In this document: in pieces, positions 7,125 to 13,546 of the stretch
Layout of the letters: every line of letters starts with the position of its first letter
How positions within the stretch are numbered: the stretch's first letter is position 1
From: Prevotellaceae bacterium UBA711
GTDB lineage: Bacteria; Bacteroidota; Bacteroidia; Bacteroidales; Bacteroidaceae
Assembly (NCBI GenBank): GCA_002297545.1
Contig: DBLZ01000011.1
Span: 1-13,546 of the forward strand
Direction of reading: 5' to 3'
DNA: 13,546 nt
Position numbers and translations under genes: made by a program
The notes under the pieces: generated by a model
Database searches by the model: none
What the model was told of the DNA's origin: nothing
Seen by the model: the letters and a program-made list of their open reading frames with translations, nothing else

Positions 7125-9011
7125 ATGAAGAAAAAGCTTTACTTCCTATTGGCTCCTATGGCCTTGTCATTTACGTTCCCCGTGTGTGCTTTGGCGCAGT
7201 CGGCCGATGATGGTGGCAACAGGTCCGGCATCAACCGTGTGTATGATTTCCGTCCTGCGCCCGGGCAGTTTGTCAACACCATGCCCGAATATGAGGAGGG
7301 CGACACACAAGAGAGCATCAACCGTAAGGCGCAGGAACTGCTGCTGGATGGCGGCACCGTCTCCCTGGGTGCTTATGGCGGATATATAGTCATGGGGTTC
7401 GACCACATGGTGGAGAACCGCCAAGGCGTTTACGACCTGCAGGTCCTGGGCAACTCGTTCAATGCCGCCGCTTCGCAGGCGGGCGGTGCAAGCGAACCGG
7501 CCGTCGTGTATGTCAGCTACGATGCCAACGGCAACGGGTTGCCCGATGACGAATGGTACGAACTGGCCGGAAGCGAGTATGGCAAGGCCCAGACCCTGCG
7601 CAACTATACCGTCACTTATCACCGTACTCCGGAAGACCATGTGGCTACACCCACGCCTGGTACTGCCGTGACAGACAACACCTATATACGCTGGACTGAC
7701 AGCGAAGGTGGCGAAGGCTACGTGGAGATGAACTCCTTCCACCGCCAGAACTATTGGCCTCAATGGCAGGCCGGGGAAGAGACGCTGACATTTACCGGCG
7801 TGCGTCTGGCCTCCAACAGCGTGGACCGCAGCGGTGAGGGCAAGGACTATTTCCAGACTCCATATCCTTGGGGATATGCCGACAATCTTCCAAATGCCGA
7901 TAACCACAGCAAGTTGGATTTGCAGTGGGCCGTGAATGCCCAAGGCAAGCCGGCCAATCTGCCAGGCATACATTTTGTGAAGGTGCAGACGGCCATCCTG
8001 CAGAACAACGGTTGGTTGGGCGAAAGCAGCACCGAGGTGTCCGGGGCCGTGGACCTGCATATGACCGGTGGCGATGCTCCTGTCAATGGCGATGTGGAAC
8101 TGGCCACCCTCACGTTCGAGGATGAGGACTACAAGGGAGAGTCCTCCGCTTACTGGTCTTCCTTGGTGGACGATTCCCAGTATGGCGGCGCATTGCTCTA
8201 TGGAGAAGGCGGCATGGGTGCCTACACCGAGGATGAGGCCTACAAGTGGTTTGATAACTGCAACACCTTCCTCACTTCCATGGTCAACAACAGCTATGGC
8301 GCTTGGGCATACTGGAACGGCGGCATGGCAGTGTCCGACTATGTCGGCTCTGTCCTGGACGGCCTTGACTACAACCACCAGTTGACCGTATACAACCGTG
8401 ATGTAAACAATTATGCCGGACGCGTGGGAGGCGGGCACAACGGCTCCAACCGCTTTGCCGTGATAAACGGGTGCGACAATACGGCCGTGGGCGGTGCGGA
8501 TTCGCGTGCCATACTCAGTTTTGGCGAGGGACGCACAGGCGTGATAGACCACGCCTACCTTGCCCCCACCAGCTATTTCCTTTGCAGTATCCTCAATGGT
8601 ACGGCCTATTGTCCTGCCGCAGGCAAGGATACCTATGTGGATTTCTGTGCCGAGGGTTATGATGCCGACGGCAAGCTGACCGGCACTGTCACCCTGCGTC
8701 TTGTAGAAGGACTCCGCCATCAGACCGGTTGGGTATATCTTGACCTTTCCGCCCTTGGCACAGTAAACACAGTGAAGTTTAACTTCCTGGCTTCCGATGA
8801 CCAGGGAGGACAGTTTGGCCTGAGTGTCCCGGCCTATGTAGCCATTGACGACATTGCCGTTCGCGCCAACACCATCACCACGGGTATCTCTTCCGTCCTG
8901 CCAGGTGAGAACCAAAGTGGTACTAAGATGTACGACCTCAACGGCCGCGAACTGCGCCATGCCGCTAAGGGTCAGATAATAATTATCGGAGGCAAGAAGG
9001 TGGTATACTGA
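7125..9011 (+). CDS. Secreted two-domain surface protein with DUF4465 (BtuH-like) domain, B12-regulated
   Basis: Protein of 628 residues with a type I signal peptide ending ALAQ (about 25); there is no lipobox. The first domain (about 38-315) resembles the cell-surface proteins found in Bacteroidota B12 loci, with GGYIVMGFDHMVEN and a loop rich in Asp and Asn, D133-x-N-x-N-G-x-x-D-D-E, that looks like a calcium site. The second domain (about 327-580) is DUF4465: it opens LTFEDEDY, contains SYFLCSILNGTAYCPAAG and ends VPAYVAIDDIAV. I recall DUF4465 as the fold of the B12-binding protein BtuH, but could not check this. The C-terminus MYDLNGREL...IIIIGGKKVVY resembles a short surface-sorting tail. 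The cobalamin riboswitch upstream ties it to B12. The usual arrangement keeps these domains on separate proteins, so this appears to be a fusion. Confidence 0.85.
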   Translation: MKKKLYFLLAPMALSFTFPVCALAQSADDGGNRSGINRVYDFRPAPGQFVNTMPEYEEGDTQESINRKAQELLLDGGTVSLGAYGGYIVMGFDHMVENRQGVYDLQVLGNSFNAAASQAGGASEPAVVYVSYDANGNGLPDDEWYELAGSEYGKAQTLRNYTVTYHRTPEDHVATPTPGTAVTDNTYIRWTDSEGGEGYVEMNSFHRQNYWPQWQAGEETLTFTGVRLASNSVDRSGEGKDYFQTPYPWGYADNLPNADNHSKLDLQWAVNAQGKPANLPGIHFVKVQTAILQNNGWLGESSTEVSGAVDLHMTGGDAPVNGDVELATLTFEDEDYKGESSAYWSSLVDDSQYGGALLYGEGGMGAYTEDEAYKWFDNCNTFLTSMVNNSYGAWAYWNGGMAVSDYVGSVLDGLDYNHQLTVYNRDVNNYAGRVGGGHNGSNRFAVINGCDNTAVGGADSRAILSFGEGRTGVIDHAYLAPTSYFLCSILNGTAYCPAAGKDTYVDFCAEGYDADGKLTGTVTLRLVEGLRHQTGWVYLDLSALGTVNTVKFNFLASDDQGGQFGLSVPAYVAIDDIAVRANTITTGISSVLPGENQSGTKMYDLNGRELRHAAKGQIIIIGGKKVVY

Positions 9012-9045
9012 CCATTGTCTGCCTAAGAGAATATGTATGAGAGGA

Positions 9046-9081
9046 ACAGGCGGCTGCACCGTGGATGGTGCGGCCGCCTGT
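9046..9081. terminator. Strong hairpin between convergent genes
   Basis: A 15-bp stem (9046-9060 with 9067-9081; one G-T pair, the rest Watson-Crick) with a 6-base loop. TCGTGTTT follows on the plus side and TTCCTC on the minus side. It lies between the convergent B12-regulated gene and the AraC gene and can serve both. The remaining spacer to 9229 shows no gene and no clear site. Confidence 0.8.
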
Positions 9082-9229
9082 CGTGTTTGGCGTGGGAGGC
9101 TCTGCTTGTATGTAGGTGTACCTGTGGACAGTCGCGTATGAACAGCTACATATAAGGGTACGACAAGGACGCACAGGCAGGCACACGTACCAAGGGTGGC
9201 ATTCCTTCCTGCACGTTGGAACATCTGCC

Positions 9230-9739
9230 TCACCGGTCGTGCTGCATGCGGTACTTGTTAGGCGTGCATCCCACCATCTTCTTGAAGGCCCGGCTGAAAT
9301 ACTGTGGATATTGGTAGCCCAAGGCGTAGGCTATCTCGCTGACATTCTTGTCCGAACCTGCCAGCATGTCCTTTGCGGCATCCATTATCTTCTGTTGGAT
9401 GTACTCCTGGGCCGATTTGCCGGTTTCCTTCTTCACCAAATCCCCGAAGTAGTTTGCCGACAGGTGGAGCTGTTCCGCGCAATAAGCTACTGACGGGGTG
9501 CCGTGGGACAGTGCCGTGCCTGATGCCAGGTACTCGCCTACAAGGGCTTCGAAGCGTGTCAGTATGTCCTTGTTCGCTTTCTTGCGTGTTATGAACTGGC
9601 GGTCGTAGAAACGTGCGCAATAGTTGAGGAAGAGTTCTATGGCAGAGGTTATTATCGTCTTGCTGTGCGACACTTTGGTGGAGCTGCATCTCTTGCCTGA
9701 TGGCGTCACTAAACTGGCACGCATGGTTGAAATTGTCAT
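9230..9739 (-). CDS. AraC-family regulator, N-terminally truncated, possibly frameshifted
   Basis: The 169 residues contain a complete AraC DNA-binding domain: first helix-turn-helix at about 82-103 (VAYCAEQLHLSANYFGDLVK) and second at about 132-152, with the signature NVSEIAYALGYQYPQYFSRAF and the close TPNKYR. Before it lies a linker, IELFLNYCARFYDRQFITR, typical of Bacteroidales AraC proteins of about 300 residues, which then carry an N-terminal cupin sensor. That sensor is absent. The first 25 residues look unlike the family, while the adjacent frame just upstream reads FSDAIRQEMQLHQSVAQ, which fits the expected linker, so one base seems to have been gained near 9660-9690. The gene is divergent from the redox operon, the normal place for its regulator. 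It may be a decaying copy or a sensor-free DNA-binding protein. Confidence 0.75.
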   Translation of the reverse strand: MTISTMRASLVTPSGKRCSSTKVSHSKTIITSAIELFLNYCARFYDRQFITRKKANKDILTRFEALVGEYLASGTALSHGTPSVAYCAEQLHLSANYFGDLVKKETGKSAQEYIQQKIMDAAKDMLAGSDKNVSEIAYALGYQYPQYFSRAFKKMVGCTPNKYRMQHDR

Positions 9740-9880
9740 GCTCCTGTAGCCCTGTCTGTGGCGCTTCCTCGTTGGTGGCCGGATGACGTAACCGTAAATG
9801 GTGTAAAATTATCTGTAATTTAGGTAATGCGGGTTTGGTGCGGAATTAGTAACTTTGCCCGCGGAAATTGACTGAAAGAT
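9740..9880. promoter_or_regulatory. Regulatory region between the AraC gene and the redox operon, with repeated GTAA
   Basis: GTAA occurs at 9788, 9794, 9803, 9815 and 9824, with TGTAA at 9802 and 9814 exactly 12 bases apart. A -7 box TAACTTTG lies at 9850-9857, but the TTTG nearby (9834-9837) is only 12 bases away, too close to be its -33 element. An activator-dependent promoter with binding sites in the repeats is a reasonable reading and fits the adjacent AraC gene; it is inference. Confidence 0.5.
9850..9857 (+). promoter_or_regulatory. Bacteroidota -7 box for the redox operon
   Basis: TAACTTTG matches TAnnTTTG exactly, 23 bases before the ATG at 9881. No well-placed -33 element is seen. 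Confidence 0.6.
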
Positions 9881-10819
9881 ATGTACTCTGACAACAAGAT
9901 TACCCGTAGGGATGCACTGAAGCGTATGGGCATGGCCATGGTCGGTGTGGCGGCAGCCTCATCGGGGCTGTTCTCACTTGCATCATGTGAATCTATGGAA
10001 AGGAAGCGCATTGTGCTCTATTTCACAGGCACCGGCAACTGCCTGTATGTGGCAAGGCAGGTTGGTGGTCAAGGGGCGGAACTGCTGAGCATTCCTCAGC
10101 TGATGAAGCAGGGACGCTATGAACTGGAGGCTGACGAAATCGGGATAGTCTATCCTGTGTACGGCCACATGCCGCCGAACATGGTCCGTCGGTTCATTCA
10201 AAAGGCACGGTTGAAGGCGGACTACATGTTTGCCATCCTCACGTATGGCAACCGTAAGTGCAACGCCGTGGAGATATGGGACGACATAGCCAGGCAGGCC
10301 GGAAAGAGTTTCGACTACATAGCAACGCTGATTATGGTGGATAACTGGCTGCCCAATTTCGATATGAACGAGCAGGTGATGATAGACAAACACATCCCGG
10401 AGAATCTGCAACGCATAACGGCCGACCTGGCCTCCCGTCGACAGTGGTATGAACCCGTGACGGAGGAAGAACGCATGCAGCACCAGGGCTTCCTGGGACG
10501 TTCTGGTATAGACCCGGCGGAGGGCTTCGTGCTGAGGAGTGGGGATTGCTTCAGGGTGACGGATGCCTGCATCGGTTGCGGAGCCTGTGTGTCGCTGTGT
10601 CCGCGTGGCAACTACAGCCTTGGCTCGCAGGGAGTGAAGATAGAGGGCGACTGTGAGTTCTGCTTTGCCTGTATACAGAACTGTCCACAAAAGGCCATCC
10701 GCTTTGCCGCGGACAGCGGCGTGCCTCTGCTTAGTAATGGGGAGAAGAATCCCAATGCGCGATACCGCAATGAACATGTCTCGCTGATGGACATCAAACT
10801 GGCGAACAATCAATTCTAA
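9881..10819 (+). CDS. Tat-signal flavodoxin/ferredoxin lipoprotein (EFR1-like)
   Basis: The 312 residues begin with a twin-arginine signal (TRRDALKRMG, residues 8-17), a hydrophobic stretch and a lipobox LASC with Cys at 36, so the product should be folded and loaded with cofactor in the cytoplasm and then exported as a lipoprotein. A flavodoxin-like domain follows: the phosphate loop reads FTGTGNC (48-54), with Cys where Ser is usual, and GIVYPVYGHMPP comes later. The C-terminal part binds two [4Fe-4S] clusters: C230, C233, C236, C240 and C258, C261, C264, C268. This is the EFR1-type flavodoxin plus ferredoxin layout, normally cytoplasmic. It is the first gene of the operon, 17 bases ahead of the NapH-like gene. 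It should carry electrons; the partners are inferred from the neighbours. Confidence 0.85.
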   Translation: MYSDNKITRRDALKRMGMAMVGVAAASSGLFSLASCESMERKRIVLYFTGTGNCLYVARQVGGQGAELLSIPQLMKQGRYELEADEIGIVYPVYGHMPPNMVRRFIQKARLKADYMFAILTYGNRKCNAVEIWDDIARQAGKSFDYIATLIMVDNWLPNFDMNEQVMIDKHIPENLQRITADLASRRQWYEPVTEEERMQHQGFLGRSGIDPAEGFVLRSGDCFRVTDACIGCGACVSLCPRGNYSLGSQGVKIEGDCEFCFACIQNCPQKAIRFAADSGVPLLSNGEKNPNARYRNEHVSLMDIKLANNQF

Positions 10820-10836
10820 CCTCAACATATCAACGT

Positions 10837-12351
10837 ATGCTAAGAAAAGTAAGAATATCCCTTGCCCTGTTGTTCTTCACGGGCATCACGCTGTTGTTCC
10901 TGGACTTCACGGGAACTGTCCACGCATGGCTGGGTTGGATGGCCAAGGTGCAGTTTCTGCCTGCCGTGTTGGCGTTGAACGCAGTGGCAGTACTCTTGCT
11001 GGTGGCCTTGACATTGGTCTTCGGACGGGTGTATTGTTCTGTCATCTGTCCGCTTGGCGTCATGCAGGACATCATTTCGTGGTTTAGTGGCAAGCGTAAG
11101 AAGAAGGGCTACCGCTTCTCCTATTCTCCCGCCAAGAAATGGTTGCGCCTGGGTGTGCTGGCGCTGTTCCTTGTTGCCATAGTGGCAGGAATAGGTTCGC
11201 TGATGGCCTTGCTTGCACCATATAGCGCGTACGGGCGCATAGCCCAGAACCTGCTGTCACCGTTGTATCGCTGGGGCAACAACGTTCTGGCCTACTTTGC
11301 CGAACGCGCCGGGAGCTATGCCTTCTATGAGACGGAGGTGTGGCTCAGAAGCGTGCCTACTTTTATTATAGCCGTGACGACGTTTGTACTTATCTTTGTC
11401 ATGGCGTGGAAGAACGGGCGCACCTATTGCAATACCATCTGCCCCGTGGGCACGGTACTCGGTTTCCTATCCCGCTTCTCCCTGTTGCGCATAACCATAG
11501 ACGCAGAGAAGTGCAATGCCTGCGGATTATGTTCACGCAAATGCAAGGCTGCGTGTATAGACCATAAGGAGCACCGTGTGGACTATAGCCGCTGCGTGGC
11601 CTGCATGGACTGCCTCGACACTTGCCGTCATGGTGCTGTCCATTATGCCATGCGGACCAGGAATGCATCTGCGCAATCTTGTCGGGAAGGAGCAGGAGAG
11701 AAGAGTGGTTCGGGGCAGGCAGATGCTTCCCGCAGGACATTCCTGACGGCCACGGCCTTGATGGCCGGTGCCGCCACGCTGAAGGCGCAGGAGAAGAAGG
11801 TGGACGGCGGACTGGCTGTAATCCTTGACAAGAAGGTGCCCAAGCGCAACACTCCGATAGTGCCTCCCGGAGCGGTTGGACTGCGTCATATGGCACAGCA
11901 TTGCACGGCTTGCCAGTTGTGCGTGTCAGTATGCCCCAACGATGTGCTGCGACCATCCTCTGAGCTGGAAACGCTCATGCAGCCCGAGGCTTCCTATGAA
12001 CGCGGATACTGCCGCCCTGAATGTACCAGATGCTCAGACGTATGTCCGGCCGGAGCCATACTGAAAATCAACGAGGCCGACAAGTCGGCCATTCAGATAG
12101 GCCATGCCGTGTGGATCAAGGAGAACTGCCTGCCGCTGACTGAGGGTGTGGACTGTGGCAACTGTGCACGCCATTGCCCTGCGGGAGCCATACAGATGGT
12201 GCCGTCGGACCCCGAAGTGGAGGACTCTCCCAAGATACCAGTGGTAAACACCGAACGCTGCACCGGTTGCGGTGCCTGTGAGAACCTGTGTCCGTCACGC
12301 CCGTTCAGCGCCATCTATGTGGAGGGGCACGAGAACCATAGAATCATATAA
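10837..12351 (+). CDS. NapH-like membrane iron-sulfur protein fused to a NapG-like ferredoxin tail
   Basis: The 504 residues hold four membrane helices (about 8-27, 41-63, 105-130, 175-192) with the two NapH-type motifs C67-x3-C71-P and C198-x3-C202-P after helices 2 and 4. Two [4Fe-4S] sites follow: C226, C229, C232, C236 and C253, C256, C259, C263, with an extra Cys at 240. Then comes an internal twin-arginine segment, SRRTFL at 298-303, followed by a hydrophobic stretch to about 318, and four more cluster sites: C356/359/362/366, C392/396/399/403, C431/440/443/447 and C475/478/481/485. That makes six clusters. NapH draws electrons from quinol in the nitrate-reduction system and NapG is a separate Tat-exported four-cluster protein; here both seem joined. 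The stop is doubled (TAATAG). No nitrate reductase gene is nearby. Confidence 0.85.
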   Translation: MLRKVRISLALLFFTGITLLFLDFTGTVHAWLGWMAKVQFLPAVLALNAVAVLLLVALTLVFGRVYCSVICPLGVMQDIISWFSGKRKKKGYRFSYSPAKKWLRLGVLALFLVAIVAGIGSLMALLAPYSAYGRIAQNLLSPLYRWGNNVLAYFAERAGSYAFYETEVWLRSVPTFIIAVTTFVLIFVMAWKNGRTYCNTICPVGTVLGFLSRFSLLRITIDAEKCNACGLCSRKCKAACIDHKEHRVDYSRCVACMDCLDTCRHGAVHYAMRTRNASAQSCREGAGEKSGSGQADASRRTFLTATALMAGAATLKAQEKKVDGGLAVILDKKVPKRNTPIVPPGAVGLRHMAQHCTACQLCVSVCPNDVLRPSSELETLMQPEASYERGYCRPECTRCSDVCPAGAILKINEADKSAIQIGHAVWIKENCLPLTEGVDCGNCARHCPAGAIQMVPSDPEVEDSPKIPVVNTERCTGCGACENLCPSRPFSAIYVEGHENHRII

Positions 12352-12363
12352 TAGCGAACGAGT

Positions 12364-13546
12364 ATGGAAAAGAAAAACAATATGGACAGGCGCGAGTTCC
12401 TGAAGAGGTTGGGTGCCGGTGCGGCCGTCTCAGCAGCAGCCCTGGCCGGATGCGACTCGGGGAAGAACCCGGTGGACGGCAGCGGCATATCCTCTGGGCG
12501 TGAGATACCCAAGGACAAGATGACATACCGCACAAATCCCAAAACGAAGGAGAAGGTCTCCATCCTGGGCTACGGCTGCATGCGCTGGCCGGATGTGAAC
12601 GGTGGCGTGGGAAGGGATGCCAATGCCGAACTGGACCAGGAGACCATCAACCGCCTGGTGGACTATGCACTGGAACATGGAGTGAACTACTTCGACACCT
12701 CGCCTGCATATTGCATGGGGCGTTCCGAGCATGCCACGGGCATAGCCCTCAGCAGGCATCCGCGCGACAAGTACTTTATTGCCACGAAGCTCTCCAACTT
12801 TGCTCCTGTGACATGGTCGAGAGAGGCATCCCTGGCCATGTACCACAATTCGTTCAAGGAACTGCAGACGGACTATATCGACTATATGCTGCTGCACGGC
12901 GTAGGCATGGGAAACGGTATGGAGGAGTTCAATGCACGATATATCGACAACGGGGTGCTGGACTTCCTGTTGGCCGAACGTGAGGCAGGACGCATCAGTA
13001 ACCTTGGATTCTCCTATCATGGCGACATTAGAGTGTTTGACTACCTCCTGTCACAGCACGACAGGTATAAATGGGACTTCGTGCAGATACAGTTGAACTA
13101 TCTGGACTGGAAGCATGCCAAGGAAATCAATCCCAGGAATACCGATGCAGAATACCTCTATGGGGAACTGGAGAGGCGCGGGATACCGGCCGTCATAATG
13201 GAGCCGCTTCTTGGTGGCCGTCTTGCCAAGGTACACGACCATATCGTAGGACGCCTGAAACAGCGTGAGCCGGAACGCAGTGTCGCCTCGTGGGCGTTCC
13301 GCTTTGCTGGGACACATCCTGACGTCCTGACAGTGCTGAGTGGGATGACGTACATGGAACACTTGCAGGACAACTTGCATTCGTTCTGCCCGTTGCAGCC
13401 GCTTACGGACGAGGAGATGGCCTTCTTGTATGATACGGCCGACCTGATGATGCAGTATCCGACCATCCCTTGCAACGACTGCAAATACTGCATGCCCTGT
13501 CCATACGGACTGGACATTCCTGGCATACTGCTGCATTATAACAAAT
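12364..13546 (+). CDS. Tat-signal aldo/keto reductase with C-terminal [4Fe-4S] motif, cut by window end
   Basis: Open to the end of the window, about 394 residues seen with no stop. It begins with a twin-arginine signal (DRREFLKRLG, 8-17) and a lipobox LAGC (Cys 30), so it looks like an exported lipoprotein. The aldo/keto reductase barrel starts near residue 64; the catalytic set is present as D111 and Y116 in YFDTSPAY, K142 in ATKL, and H178 in YMLLHG. Close to the window end, C370-x2-C373-x2-C376-x2-C379-P gives a ferredoxin-like motif, as in the known aldo/keto reductases with a C-terminal 4Fe-4S part. It lies 12 bases behind the NapH-like gene. An alternative start at 12382 would still keep both arginines. 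The substrate is unknown; export is unusual since most members use NADPH in the cytoplasm. Confidence 0.88.
   Translation, partial: MEKKNNMDRREFLKRLGAGAAVSAAALAGCDSGKNPVDGSGISSGREIPKDKMTYRTNPKTKEKVSILGYGCMRWPDVNGGVGRDANAELDQETINRLVDYALEHGVNYFDTSPAYCMGRSEHATGIALSRHPRDKYFIATKLSNFAPVTWSREASLAMYHNSFKELQTDYIDYMLLHGVGMGNGMEEFNARYIDNGVLDFLLAEREAGRISNLGFSYHGDIRVFDYLLSQHDRYKWDFVQIQLNYLDWKHAKEINPRNTDAEYLYGELERRGIPAVIMEPLLGGRLAKVHDHIVGRLKQREPERSVASWAFRFAGTHPDVLTVLSGMTYMEHLQDNLHSFCPLQPLTDEEMAFLYDTADLMMQYPTIPCNDCKYCMPCPYGLDIPGILLHYNK

Noticed and set aside
7167..9233. Minus-strand open frame of 688 codons opposite the DUF4465 protein
   Set aside because: The plus strand has a signal peptide, known domains and a riboswitch in front. 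The minus frame has no domain or start context and is a shadow.
10837..12351. Periplasmic nitrate reductase operon
   Set aside because: The NapH- and NapG-like features are present, but no napA, napB or other molybdopterin enzyme gene lies in the window; the neighbours are a flavodoxin-ferredoxin and an aldo/keto reductase.
1..13546. CRISPR array, tRNA or rRNA genes, insertion sequences
   Set aside because: I saw no regularly spaced repeats, tRNA-like cloverleaf, rRNA sequence or transposase in any frame.

Overview
The window comes from a Bacteroidota (Bacteroidales-type) chromosome of fairly high GC content. Three things point there. Several genes are preceded by the Bacteroidota -7 promoter box TAnnTTTG, and one has a full TTTG-N19-TACCTTTG promoter. 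There is a TonB receptor/surface lipoprotein pair of the kind this phylum uses to take up vitamin B12. The AraC, LemA and stand-alone AICAR formyltransferase sequences also look like Bacteroidales versions. I cannot fix genus or species.

Layout. (1) 1-1693: a very long hairpin (21-98), then a minus-strand operon of lemA followed by a TPM-domain membrane protein, overlapping as TGATG. (2) 1694-3186: a divergent intergenic region, then a stand-alone AICAR formyltransferase of purine synthesis. (3) 3235-9011: a cobalamin-uptake locus. It holds a small basic protein overlapping btuB by ATGA, btuB (TonB-dependent receptor), btuG (surface beta-propeller lipoprotein), a sigma-ABfr-type promoter with a cobalamin riboswitch (about 6753-6957), and a two-domain secreted protein that joins a surface-protein domain to a DUF4465 (BtuH-like) domain. 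A strong hairpin at 9046-9081 closes the locus. (4) 9230-9739, minus strand: an AraC-type regulator with only the DNA-binding part left and signs of a frameshift at its N-terminus. (5) 9881-13546: a tightly packed plus-strand redox operon. It encodes a Tat-signal flavodoxin/2x[4Fe-4S] lipoprotein, a six-cluster NapH-like membrane protein with an internal twin-arginine segment, and a Tat-signal aldo/keto reductase with a C-terminal Fe-S motif, cut off by the window end.

How they fit. In the B12 locus, BtuG captures cobalamin at the cell surface and hands it to BtuB for TonB-driven import. The riboswitch represses the third surface protein when B12 is plentiful. The redox operon looks like an outward-facing electron-transfer chain: all three products carry twin-arginine signals and metal or flavin cofactors. 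The NapH-like protein could draw electrons at the membrane and pass them through the flavodoxin-ferredoxin lipoprotein to the exported reductase. This module is the least familiar part of the window and the best candidate for an undescribed system. Its substrate cannot be told from sequence.
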